This document shows positions 9,764 through 18,997 of a stretch of DNA of 50,720 nucleotides, piece after piece. The notes under the pieces are model-generated. The model did no database searches, had not been told where the DNA came from, and was given only the letters and a program-made list of their open reading frames with translations. Position numbers and translations under genes: made by a program. The first letter of the stretch is position 1, and each line of letters opens with the position of its first letter. Source of the DNA: Bacteroidaceae bacterium (GTDB lineage: Bacteria > Bacteroidota > Bacteroidia > Bacteroidales > Bacteroidaceae); NCBI GenBank assembly GCA_902362595.1, contig CABIXF010000029.1:1-50720 (forward strand). Direction: 5' to 3'.

Positions 9764-9817
9764 TGTCAGTCATTTCATGCCATAATGTCAGTTTTGCGGT
9801 TTTGGCACACTTTTCGT
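9764..9817 (+). promoter_or_regulatory. Sigma-54-like promoter with two upstream direct repeats, groESL
   Basis: TGGCAC at 9803-9808 followed by TTCGT ending at 9817 resembles the -24/-12 sigma-54 promoter (TGGCAC-N5-TTGC); the GG is exact, the GC is replaced by GT at the right distance. Upstream, TGTCAGT occurs twice (9764-9770 and 9786-9792), 22 bp apart. No TAnnTTTG element lies near groES. Function is inferred. Confidence 0.4.
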
Positions 9818-9890
9818 AAGGAGGTTAGTGCTTTCATGAAACAATGCATGAGGCTATAATGTAGTATAAACGTAAAAAAAATATAGTATT

Positions 9891-10163
9891 ATGAACATTA
9901 AACCATTAGCAGACAGAGTCCTGATTCTTCCGGCTCCTGCAGAAGAAAAAACAATCGGCGGTATTATTATTCCTGACACAGCAAAAGAGAAACCGTTGCA
10001 GGGTGAAGTAGTGGCCGTAGGCCATGGCACAAAAGACGAAGAAATGGTCTTGAAAGTAGGCGATACGGTCTTGTACGGAAAATATTCTGGTACAGAAATC
10101 GAATACGAAGGTGTGAAGTATTTGATGATGCGTCAGAGCGATGTACTGGCAGTTTTGGGATAA
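9891..10163 (+). CDS. groES: Co-chaperonin GroES
   Basis: A 90-residue GroES that caps the GroEL cylinder during ATP-driven protein folding. The N-terminus [16 protein letters not shown], the mobile loop around [18 protein letters not shown] (hydrophobic GGIIIP) and the C-terminal [14 protein letters not shown] are standard. It is followed 40 bp later by groEL, forming the usual two-gene operon. A 63-bp leader would follow the sigma-54-like promoter. I see no CIRCE inverted repeat upstream. Confidence 0.97.
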   Translation: MNIKPLADRVLILPAPAEEKTIGGIIIPDTAKEKPLQGEVVAVGHGTKDEEMVLKVGDTVLYGKYSGTEIEYEGVKYLMMRQSDVLAVLG

Positions 10164-10188
10164 TTCATTCATTTATTTAAAAGATTAG

Positions 10189-11841
<1,653 letters not shown>

Positions 11842-11866
11842 TCGTCTCCTTTCAAGATATAAAAGT

Positions 11867-11903
11867 AAAATCCCAACCGGATGATTCCGGCTGGGATTTT
11901 TTT
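11867..11903. terminator. Bidirectional terminator after groEL
   Basis: Arms 11867-11880 (AAAATCCCAACCGG) and 11887-11900 pair with one mismatch around a 6-nt loop, with T or A runs on both sides. It also serves the convergent lipoprotein gene ending at 11919. Confidence 0.85.
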
Positions 11904-11918
11904 GTTATAAGAGAGAAT

Positions 11919-13664
11919 TTAGTAACCCGGATTTTGTGTCATACCCGGATTGTTGTAGAGTGTTTCCGCAGGAATAGGTAAGTAGTAATTGGTGGGACTG
12001 CTGAATCCAGTTTGTTCGATGGGAATGTTCAGCAGACGATAGTAAGGATAGGCTCCTCCTGTTCCTTGTAGCAGTTGGATGCATTCCGTCCAGTCTGTTC
12101 CACTCAGTGAGAATGCTTCTTTTAGTTGATTTTTGATTTCAGTGGCTTGCATTTCATTCCCGGTGAGAGAATAAGCGATGGCGGCCATGAGGTATACTTC
12201 ACGCAAAAGGATGGGGTGAATGTAGCTTCCTCCCGGATTTCCGAAATTATCTTTATAGCCTCCCCAAAGAACTTCCTGACTATCTGATTGGTTTGTTGCT
12301 TCCGGGTCCAGACTAAAGACCTTGCTGTCCAGTATATACTGGCACTGTTGAAGGGCTTCTTGGTAATATCCGGAAATCAGGTAGGTTTTCCCAAGCAAGG
12401 CTCTGGTTGCCAAGTCTCTTTTCTCTGTTGTGTTGAGAATTAAATTTGCCAGATAGTAGAGTAGCCACTCTTGACTTGTTTGGTTGTCGTTGGGTATGAT
12501 TTTTCCATAATATCCCAATAGTTGGTTTTGAATCATTGCGTAGTCGACGGTCATGTCCCAGGATGCAGCCCATCCTTCTGAGGTATTTAATGAGGTAACC
12601 AGGTCCAAGTATTTTTTACCGTTTCCTAAGGTTTGGTAAGCAAGTTCCCAGAAAGGACTGGAGGTATATTCCACCATTTTATAGTCGAAATACGTATCGT
12701 ATAGCAGGCTGTATTCCAGGTTTTTGACTTGAGTCAGGTAGATGCCGAGTTCTTCGCTCCATTTGGCTTGTATTTCAGCTACGTTTACATCTTCAATTTG
12801 GGCCATGTAGCAGATTTTGGTTACGTCGTTTTCTGTAAGGTTCCTGTAATTCAGGTAGTATCTATACGGTTCACTGCTTACCTTGTCATCCGCATTGATT
12901 ACTCCATCGCCATTCAGGTCAGCGAAGACCAGATTGCCATTGGCGTCAGCTCCTTCAATGAGGAATCCGTCGGATAGATTGGAGTAATCCTCTTTGTGAA
13001 TGACATAGGTTAATGTATCATTCTGATGTGAAATGATTGCTGCTCCGTTTTCATCGGTCGTGAAAGGCCCCAATACGGTACCATTTCCCTCTTGGGCCTC
13101 AATGGTCACCCCTTCCAGCGGTTCTCCAGTAGGCAATAGCACAAGAATGGTCGTTTCATGTAAGCTGACAATCGGTCCGTCGAGCATGGGTATGACTTCT
13201 GGTACGACATATACATAACTGTTTCCTGCCGGAATGGCTTCTCCTTCAATCTGGATACCGTTGATTTGAATTTTGTCTTCCTCACGTGTCACGTAAAGTG
13301 TTTCATTGCTGATACTGGTCAGGGTGCTTCCTTCAGTAAGTTCGTTTTTGGTGTACCTTCCTTTTATAATGTGGTTTTTAATGGAGGCCGTGTCCAGTTT
13401 TTCGGTGCGACTGGCGGCATTGGCGTTTTTCACGGCAAAAACGGTCAGTTGACTTTCCTGGAGGTCGGCTACATTTGTTTTTTCCAGTATTTCCACAAAC
13501 TGGCTCACTTGCGGTTCGCTTGCTTTCAGGACTTCAGCAATAGTTTGTATCTCTTCTTGTCCTTTGGAAAGAGGAGGTTGTGGACTGGGGGATTCTTCAT
13601 CACTGCAGGCATTCAGAATACACAATGAAAAGATGCCTAACAAATAGTAAGCAAGTGTTTTCAT
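11919..13664 (-). CDS. Multidomain lipoprotein: fasciclin domain, Ig-like domain, EF-hand loop and SusD-like C-terminus
   Basis: A 581-residue surface or periplasmic lipoprotein, with lipobox ILNAC (Cys20). Residues about 41-157 resemble a FAS1 (fasciclin) domain: TIAEVLKAS, LTVFAVKNANA, IKNHIIKGRY, TLYVTREEDKIQING. Residues about 166-235 look like a CnaB or carboxypeptidase-regulatory Ig-like domain (PTGEPLEGVTIEAQ...FTTDENGAA). Residues 249-260 hold a calcium-loop-like DLNGDGVINADD. Residues about 300-581 resemble the helical SusD/RagB fold and end with NYYLPIPAETLYNNPGMTQNPGY-like residues, the hallmark SusD C-terminus. No SusC gene is adjacent. A two-component system lies just upstream on the same strand and may control it. 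Ligand unknown; binding of glycan or protein is inferred. Confidence 0.75.
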   Translation of the reverse strand: MKTLAYYLLGIFSLCILNACSDEESPSPQPPLSKGQEEIQTIAEVLKASEPQVSQFVEILEKTNVADLQESQLTVFAVKNANAASRTEKLDTASIKNHIIKGRYTKNELTEGSTLTSISNETLYVTREEDKIQINGIQIEGEAIPAGNSYVYVVPEVIPMLDGPIVSLHETTILVLLPTGEPLEGVTIEAQEGNGTVLGPFTTDENGAAIISHQNDTLTYVIHKEDYSNLSDGFLIEGADANGNLVFADLNGDGVINADDKVSSEPYRYYLNYRNLTENDVTKICYMAQIEDVNVAEIQAKWSEELGIYLTQVKNLEYSLLYDTYFDYKMVEYTSSPFWELAYQTLGNGKKYLDLVTSLNTSEGWAASWDMTVDYAMIQNQLLGYYGKIIPNDNQTSQEWLLYYLANLILNTTEKRDLATRALLGKTYLISGYYQEALQQCQYILDSKVFSLDPEATNQSDSQEVLWGGYKDNFGNPGGSYIHPILLREVYLMAAIAYSLTGNEMQATEIKNQLKEAFSLSGTDWTECIQLLQGTGGAYPYYRLLNIPIEQTGFSSPTNYYLPIPAETLYNNPGMTQNPGY

Positions 13665-13697
13665 AAGGCGTTTACGTTTAAGGTTATTTTATGATAA

Positions 13698-13759
13698 GTC
13701 TCCAAAAACTAAATGGAGTGTTTTTTCTTTTCTCAAATTGTCGGGCTTCCTTTGGAGAC
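13698..13759. repeat. 9-bp perfect inverted repeat in the upstream region of the fasciclin-SusD gene
   Basis: GTCTCCAAA (13698-13706) and TTTGGAGAC (13751-13759) are separated by 44 bp in the 192-bp gap between the response regulator and the fasciclin-SusD gene. The inner arm overlaps a candidate -7 element for that gene. Confidence 0.5.
13704..13737 (-). promoter_or_regulatory. Candidate promoter of the fasciclin-SusD gene
   Basis: On the minus strand TTTG (13734-13737) is followed after 22 bp by TAGTTTTT (13704-13711), seven of eight matches to the -7 consensus. The spacing is slightly long. Confidence 0.35.
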
Positions 13760-13856
13760 GCAGTTGGGCAATAGTGTTTTTCAGTAATTTCTTTGCTATT
13801 CAAGAATCATAGTAACAGCTTCTTTTATAAGCCATAATCAATATTATGGAGCATAT

Positions 13857-14507
13857 CTAGTTCAGGGGAATACTGAGATAGCCTTTCGAGAGTGCCTTGA
13901 TGACCAAATCGGTGGCATTCTTTGCGCCGAATTTTACCATCAGGTTTTTGCGGTGCCATTCTACGGTATTTTCTGAAATAAAGAGGCATTCGGAAATTTC
14001 ATGGGTATTCATTCCTTTGGCAATGGCTTTTAGCACATCCAGTTCCCGAATGGTGGGGGCGGAATCAAGCGTGTCGGTCGTATTGCTGACCTTTTCTTTT
14101 TCTTTATAGATTTTTTGGAATTGCGGACAATAGTATGTTTTCCCCTTGAGGACAGCCTGTATGGCTTTTTCTATGTATTTTCCTGCCGACGATTTGAATA
14201 CGACTGCATCGATGTCCGGATTCTTCAGTTTGTTGACAATCCAGATTTCTTCGTGCATGGTACTGACCACAATCTTGGCTGTCGGGGCTTTTTGTTTTAT
14301 CTGCTGTATAAGCGTAAATCCATCTATGTCTGGCAAATCCAAATCGATGATGTAGAGTTGGAAATCAAATTGCCCCATTAAATTTTTCAGTTGAGAGCCT
14401 GTCTGTGCCGTATGTATGCTTGTTATCCCCGGAGTATGGGACAACAAGCTTTTCAACCCTTCCAACACAAGAGGATGATCGTCGATAATGGCTACATTCA
14501 GGTTCAT
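13857..14507 (-). CDS. Response regulator, NarL/LuxR family
   Basis: A 216-residue DNA-binding response regulator. The receiver domain (about 1-122) has the acidic pair Asp9-Asp10 (AIIDDHPLV), the likely phosphoacceptor Asp55 (YIIDLDLPDIDG) and Lys in VVFKSSAG. The LuxR-type helix-turn-helix is at about 148-212 (TIRELDVLKAIAKGMNTHEISECLFISENTVEWHRKN). Its gene follows the sensor kinase gene by 76 bp on the same strand, so they form a two-component pair. Targets cannot be read from sequence; the fasciclin-SusD gene next to it is a candidate. Confidence 0.92.
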   Translation of the reverse strand: MNLNVAIIDDHPLVLEGLKSLLSHTPGITSIHTAQTGSQLKNLMGQFDFQLYIIDLDLPDIDGFTLIQQIKQKAPTAKIVVSTMHEEIWIVNKLKNPDIDAVVFKSSAGKYIEKAIQAVLKGKTYYCPQFQKIYKEKEKVSNTTDTLDSAPTIRELDVLKAIAKGMNTHEISECLFISENTVEWHRKNLMVKFGAKNATDLVIKALSKGYLSIPLN

Positions 14508-14583
14508 TTGTGTGTCGTCTTTTTATTTATTAACAAAAGTACGCAACCCTCTTGAGATTCTCCCCACGGTAACCCGTAGTTTT

Positions 14584-16341
14584 CTAGGTGAACAGTGGAA
14601 TAATGATTGTCATCTTCTGAGAATCCAGTGCAATGCTTCCTTTTAAGGCCATCGCACGTTCCTTCATGGTCTGCAATCCGATACCCTTTCCGGAGGTGGA
14701 GATGAAGTGTCCGTTGTGGAATATGGTGAGTTCCAGGTTGGGAAGCTTCCATTCCAGCGAGAGATGAATCTCGGTTGGAGAAGCATGTTTGAGCGCATTG
14801 CTGGTTGCTTCCTGAATGATGCGGTAGATATTCAGGCTGTAGGTCTCGGGAAGCACCGACCAGTCGCATTCTTCAGGCTGGGTGGTAAAGCTGACCTGGC
14901 AAGCGGCTGAGGTCATGCGTTCCGCATAATTTTGCAGCACTTGTTTGAGCGTGGTTTCCTGAAAGGTGGGAGGAAGCAGTTCGTGCGATACCCGCCGGAT
15001 GTTTTCCCGACTGTTGCGTAGCACTTCCTTCCAGGGCTCATCAAGAGAAACGGCATTCATTTCCAAGGCATACAGGTCGTTGCATACCCCGTCGTGGAGC
15101 TCTTTTGCCAGCCGGTTGCGTTCTTCTTCCAGTTCTTTCAGATACGTGCGTGTGGCATTGCGCGCTGTTTCACGTTGTAAGTTCTCAAATTCACTGCGCT
15201 GTGTCTCCGCCTCTCTTTTCTGCCGTTCGATACGTAGCCTCTGTTTTTGAATGAAATAGAGCGAGATGAAAGCCATGACTGCCAGCAGGATGAGCAAGGC
15301 GGTGATTTTCAGTTGCAGATTCTGCTTTTCTTTCTGTCGCTTTTCTTGTAGCTGTTGGTATTCCAGTTCTTTCTTTTGGGTTTCATATTTCACGGAGAGT
15401 TCCTCCAGCTGACGGCTTTTGTCTTGTACGAACAGCGAATCGCCGAGGGTTTTGGCCAGCCCTAATATGTGGTAAGCCTGTCGGTAGTCGGCCAGTTCCT
15501 TGTAAACAAGGTGAAGATTGTTGTAGATGTCGTATTCCAGAAACGGATAATTTTCGATACCCGGCAGCTGCAGCATCTTTTGGGCGGTCTGTGCGGCCTG
15601 CCTCCATTCTTTCTGGGTTTGTTGTACATAAAAGAGCACCTGATAGTAATTGACGAGAGCCATGGTTGAGCGTACGTTGGAAGCAAGCCGGTTAGTCTGT
15701 TGGACGAGCGGCTGAATCTCTTGGGAGGATGCACCCTCCCGAAACAGGGCCAGCAGGTAGTAGGTGCGTGCACTGAGTTCGGTTTCCGGTTGCTGAAGCT
15801 GTTGCGAAAGCTCTATGGCTTTAGACAGATAAGTTTTGGCTGCTTTATACTCCTTTTGTGTGATGAAGATTGAAGCGCATACATTGTAAATCTGAGTACG
15901 GAAAGCTGTGTCCTGACATTGGTCTGCTTGGGCGACTGCTTCGTGTGCATATTTCAAGGCTTGTTCCGAATCCTTCATATCCAGGTGGATGGTGGCCAGG
16001 TTGTTGTAGAGTGTGACAAGGGCCTGCCGGTTCTCTTCCGAGTTTTCAGGCAGGCGGACGGCTAGTTGCAGGGCCTTGTCATACGCCGCTACTGCTTCCG
16101 GAATCTTTCCGGAAGAACGCAAGTATGCCCCTTGTGAGGTGTAGCAGGACACCATGCCGCAGGTATCCTTTTCGGTCAAAGCCTGTTGGATGGCCTGGTC
16201 GATGGCCCATAAAGCGGAATCAGGCTTTCCCGCTTGGTAAAATGCATCGGCGGTTTCCGTGAGTTTCTCTATATTCGAGGGGGAGGCTGAAAGCAGGAAG
16301 CAGGACAAACCAAGCAGGAAGGTAAGCATATAGGTTTTCAT
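14584..16341 (-). CDS. TPR-type sensor histidine kinase, HisKA_3 (NarX/DegS-like)
   Basis: A 585-residue inner-membrane sensor kinase. A signal peptide (about 1-19) is followed by a periplasmic array of tetratricopeptide repeats (about 25-310), a coiled coil (310-342), one membrane helix (about 345-364) and a cytoplasmic HisKA_3 domain with the phosphoacceptor His416 in LAKELHDGVCNDL. The ATPase domain shows EATSNALKHA (N box, 511-520) and GKGIGLQTMKERA (551-563). It should phosphorylate the LuxR-family regulator encoded immediately downstream. The TPR array suggests that the signal is a protein or peptide ligand; this is inference. No promoter with a strong -7 element was seen. Confidence 0.92.
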   Translation of the reverse strand: MKTYMLTFLLGLSCFLLSASPSNIEKLTETADAFYQAGKPDSALWAIDQAIQQALTEKDTCGMVSCYTSQGAYLRSSGKIPEAVAAYDKALQLAVRLPENSEENRQALVTLYNNLATIHLDMKDSEQALKYAHEAVAQADQCQDTAFRTQIYNVCASIFITQKEYKAAKTYLSKAIELSQQLQQPETELSARTYYLLALFREGASSQEIQPLVQQTNRLASNVRSTMALVNYYQVLFYVQQTQKEWRQAAQTAQKMLQLPGIENYPFLEYDIYNNLHLVYKELADYRQAYHILGLAKTLGDSLFVQDKSRQLEELSVKYETQKKELEYQQLQEKRQKEKQNLQLKITALLILLAVMAFISLYFIQKQRLRIERQKREAETQRSEFENLQRETARNATRTYLKELEEERNRLAKELHDGVCNDLYALEMNAVSLDEPWKEVLRNSRENIRRVSHELLPPTFQETTLKQVLQNYAERMTSAACQVSFTTQPEECDWSVLPETYSLNIYRIIQEATSNALKHASPTEIHLSLEWKLPNLELTIFHNGHFISTSGKGIGLQTMKERAMALKGSIALDSQKMTIIIPLFT

Positions 16342-16384
16342 AGGCTATGACGGTTAAGGTGGATTCTGCAATGTAAAGAAAAAA

Positions 16385-16416
16385 TTTGGATAATTCTAAG
16401 TTTTTTCCTATTTTCC
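16385..16416 (+). promoter_or_regulatory. Candidate promoter of the guanine deaminase gene
   Basis: TTTG at 16385-16388 is followed after 20 bp by TATTTTCC (16409-16416), six of eight -7 matches. It lies 33 bp before the ATG at 16450. Confidence 0.35.
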
Positions 16417-16449
16417 GCAGATAGAAACTTGGACTTAAAACTAAATCGT

Positions 16450-16917
16450 ATGACAAAAGAAGAATTGATGCGAAAAGCAATCGAATTGTCTGTGAAGAAT
16501 GTAGCAGAAGGAGGAGGTCCTTTCGGGGCTGTGATTGCCCGGAATGGGGAAATTGTGGCCACGGGAGTAAATCGGGTCACTCCGGATTGTGACCCGACGG
16601 CCCATGCGGAGGTGAGTGCCATTCGGGCAGCTGCCAAGAACCTGGGGACGTTTGATTTGAGCGGATGTGAAATCTATACTTCGTGTGAGCCTTGTCCCAT
16701 GTGCCTGGGTGCTATCTATTGGGCGCACCTGGACCGGATGTATTATGGGAACAACAAGCATGATGCGGCAGCCATCGGTTTCGATGATGCCTTTATTTAC
16801 GAGGAATTGGATTTGAAACCGGCAGAAAGACGCTTGCCTTCAGAGGTATTGCTGCCGGAAGAAGCCATCAAAGCCTTTCAGGCCTGGACGGCCAAAACGG
16901 ATAAGGTGGAATATTGA
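16450..16917 (+). CDS. guaD: Guanine deaminase, cytidine-deaminase fold
   Basis: A 155-residue zinc deaminase that should convert guanine to xanthine in purine salvage. Zinc and catalytic residues are His52 and Glu54 in DPTAHAEVSAIR and Cys82 and Cys85 in SCEPCPMCLGA. The DPTAHAEV context, the YYGNNKHDAAAIGFDDAF segment and the C-terminus ending in KVEY resemble bacterial GuaD rather than the tRNA deaminase TadA. I start at the ATG at 16450; an in-frame TTG lies 21 bp upstream but has no support. A purine permease gene lies about 10 kb downstream. Specificity for guanine over other bases is inferred from family resemblance. Confidence 0.82.
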   Translation: MTKEELMRKAIELSVKNVAEGGGPFGAVIARNGEIVATGVNRVTPDCDPTAHAEVSAIRAAAKNLGTFDLSGCEIYTSCEPCPMCLGAIYWAHLDRMYYGNNKHDAAAIGFDDAFIYEELDLKPAERRLPSEVLLPEEAIKAFQAWTAKTDKVEY

Positions 16918-16954
16918 AAATGATTCGGCAAGGAGGCGGTAGCGTCTTGTCGTT

Positions 16955-17033
16955 TTTTAGGTTTCCCTTGGCGGAACCGTACGTTTCTCTTGGTGGAAAC
17001 TTATGGCTCTGCCAGGGGAAACGTATGTTTTCC
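16955..17033 (-). repeat. 79-bp dispersed intergenic repeat, copy A
   Basis: On the minus strand this segment aligns without gaps to 37382-37460 over 79 bp (60 identical positions by hand count). The conserved blocks are GGAAAACATACGTTTCC, GGCAGAGCC, GTTTC and GGGAAACCTAAAA. It lies between the convergent guaD and Nudix genes. It is made of short GGAAA/TTTCC inverted units. Confidence 0.75.
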
Positions 17034-17098
17034 GGTGGGGAAACCTAGTAAGGATAAGCGTATTTTCCTGAAAAGTCAGTGGCGTTTTCAGATTAGTC

Positions 17099-17608
17099 TT
17101 ACTGAGCGTTATTCTGGAGTACAGTGGTGAATTCCCGTTCAAAATTAGGTGTAAACACGCCTTTTCCCAGGTTTTCCCGGATTTTTTCGAGGGGCCAGAA
17201 ACGTCCCCCATCCAGTTCTTCACTGGGAGAGATAGGACCGTCGTACACGGTTTTATGGGAAAATACCAGTTCTTTTTCCCGTGCGGATTCGAATACATAA
17301 TGAGTCAGTAGCTGAGGGGTGAAGTCGGTAATGCCGAGTTCTTCGCGGACTTCCCGCTTCAAGGCCATCTCCACGCTTTCTCCCAAGTCGATATGCCCTC
17401 CCACGGAAGTATCCCATTTGCCGGGCTGGATGTCTTTCCAGTCCGGTCGTTTCTGCAGATAGAGTTCTCCTTTGCTGTTGAATACATGCAGGTGGACCAC
17501 CGGGTGCAAGAGCTTGCTGCCGTTGTGACATTCTCCTCGGGTGGCCGCTCCCATGAGGTTTCCTTCCTCGTCTACGAGGGGAAACATTTCTTCGCTATTA
17601 TCTTTCAT
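17099..17608 (-). CDS. Nudix hydrolase
   Basis: A 169-residue Nudix protein that cleaves a nucleoside-diphosphate-linked or similar pyrophosphate. The Nudix box is complete at residues 71-93: G-x5-E-x7-REVREELGI, starting GHIDLGESVEM. The preceding segment LYLQKRPDWKDIQPGKWDTSVGG is typical of the YfcD/IPP-isomerase-like branch. The gene lies 19 bp after queA on the same strand, so the two are probably co-transcribed. The substrate is not readable from sequence. Confidence 0.88.
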   Translation of the reverse strand: MKDNSEEMFPLVDEEGNLMGAATRGECHNGSKLLHPVVHLHVFNSKGELYLQKRPDWKDIQPGKWDTSVGGHIDLGESVEMALKREVREELGITDFTPQLLTHYVFESAREKELVFSHKTVYDGPISPSEELDGGRFWPLEKIRENLGKGVFTPNFEREFTTVLQNNAQ

Positions 17609-17627
17609 CGGTTGAGGCGTTTAAATT

Positions 17628-18845
17628 TTAGGGTATCAGTAAGGACGAATCGCCGTAGCTCAGGAAACGGAAATCGTGAGCCAGCGCATAGTCGTAAATC
17701 GGTCGCCAGTTTCCTTTTACAAAGGCTGAAACCAGCAACAGCAACGTGCTCTGCGGCTGGTGGAAGTTGGTCACCATTTTTTTGACGATGTGGTATTCGT
17801 ATCCCGGAGCGATGATAATCTGGGTACTGGTGTGCAGGGCTTCCAGTCCGTGACGGTCCATGTAGTCGAGGATGTGTTGCAGGGCCTCCAGCGTGCTCAG
17901 TGCCGGATGGGTTTCGTAGGGTTGCCATTGCTGTACGTGCAGCTCTTCCTGACTGGCGTCGGGATGCTGTGAAAGGGTCACTCCGATGTAGTAAAGACTC
18001 TCCAAGGTACGGACGGAAGTGGTGCCCACCGCTACCGCCTCGCCTCCGTGTGCCAGCAGTTTCTCGATGGTACTCCGGTTCACGGAGATGTATTCCGTAT
18101 GCATTTCGTGTCCTTCAATTTCTTCACTTTTCACAGGTTTGAACGTGCCGGCTCCCACGTGGAGGGTCACTTCCTCCAGGTCGACTCCTTTTTCTTTCAG
18201 GGCGTTCAATACGCGCTCGGTGAAGTGCAGGCCGGCGGTCGGGGCCGCTACGGAACCTTTTATCTTGGAATAGACCGTCTGATAAGTCTCCTTGTCGCTT
18301 TCCTGTGTCTCTCTGTTCAAGTAGGGAGGAATGGGTAGTTCGCCGAAGAATTCAAGAATGTCGGCAAAGGTCACTTCGGGGTTGTCCCAGGTGAAATCAA
18401 TCCAGTGGCTGGTGCCGTGGCAGGCGCCGCGGGTAGCCGTCAGGGTCAGGGTTTTGCCTTTGACTGTCATTTCCTTGTGCAGCGGGCCTTCCTTCCATTT
18501 CTTCAGGTTGCCAATCATGCAGAGCCAGGCCGCATGCTGGGTTTGCTGGAAGTTGAGGGCATAATCGTTGGGCTCGATGGGCTCCAGGCAGAATATCTCA
18601 ATCAGGGCACCGGTTTCCTTGCGGAAATGCAGACGGGCCTGAATCACTTTCGTGTTGTTGAAAATCATGAGAGTTCCGGGTTCCAGGTAATCCGGAAGGG
18701 AAGTGAAATGGGTTTCACTGATTTGTCCGTGCCGATACACCAGCAGCTTGGACTGGTCGCGGACCGGCAGCGGGAATTTTGCGATGCGGTCATCCGGCAG
18801 CGGATAATTGTAATCGCTGATTTTTATATGCTTTGTATCTTCCAT
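17628..18845 (-). CDS. queA: QueA-type S-adenosylmethionine:tRNA ribosyltransferase-isomerase
   Basis: A 405-residue QueA-family protein. QueA transfers the ribosyl part of S-adenosylmethionine to preQ1 in tRNA to make epoxyqueuosine. Family motifs are present: PLPDDRIAKFP, FNNTKVIQARL, PIPPYLNRE, YSKIKGSVAAPTAGLHFT, TLHVGAGTFKPV, HEMHTEYI, AVGTTSVRTLES, VTNFHQPQSTLLLLVSAF and SYGDSSLLIP. It is about 50 residues longer than E. coli QueA (356); most of the excess is an insert of about 40 residues after SVRTLES (residues about 284-341). I start at 18845 because a -7 element at 18862-18869 makes the longer form unlikely. It may be a QueA paralog rather than the main enzyme. Confidence 0.85.
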   Translation of the reverse strand: MEDTKHIKISDYNYPLPDDRIAKFPLPVRDQSKLLVYRHGQISETHFTSLPDYLEPGTLMIFNNTKVIQARLHFRKETGALIEIFCLEPIEPNDYALNFQQTQHAAWLCMIGNLKKWKEGPLHKEMTVKGKTLTLTATRGACHGTSHWIDFTWDNPEVTFADILEFFGELPIPPYLNRETQESDKETYQTVYSKIKGSVAAPTAGLHFTERVLNALKEKGVDLEEVTLHVGAGTFKPVKSEEIEGHEMHTEYISVNRSTIEKLLAHGGEAVAVGTTSVRTLESLYYIGVTLSQHPDASQEELHVQQWQPYETHPALSTLEALQHILDYMDRHGLEALHTSTQIIIAPGYEYHIVKKMVTNFHQPQSTLLLLVSAFVKGNWRPIYDYALAHDFRFLSYGDSSLLIP

Positions 18846-18861
18846 GTCGTTTATTTTTTTG

Positions 18862-18869
18862 CAAAAGTA
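18862..18869 (-). promoter_or_regulatory. -7 promoter element for the queA-nudix transcript
   Basis: On the minus strand this reads TACTTTTG, an exact TAnnTTTG match 17 bp upstream of the chosen queA start. No -33 element is clear. Confidence 0.5.
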
Positions 18870-18962
18870 CAATAATTAGCAGAATCCTCCTAGCAGAATA
18901 TTTTTTTCGTGGACTTCCTCTCATGGCTTCTTGAATAATTTCCATATTCCGATGAAAGTCGT

Positions 18963-18970
18963 TACATTTG
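18963..18970 (+). promoter_or_regulatory. -7 promoter element for the DUF2027-Smr gene
   Basis: TACATTTG is an exact TAnnTTTG match 27 bp before the ATG at 18998. The -33 region is weak. Confidence 0.5.
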
Positions 18971-18997
18971 TCAGAGTTATAAAATCAGAGTAAAGAT

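Noticed and set aside
9692..9890. CIRCE element (HrcA site) before groES
   Set aside because: I looked for the 9-bp inverted repeat with a 9-bp spacer and did not find it.
16450..16917. Call as tRNA adenosine deaminase TadA
   Set aside because: The DPTAHAEV context, the YYGNNKHDAAAIGFDD segment and the C-terminus ending KVEY fit guanine deaminase better than TadA.
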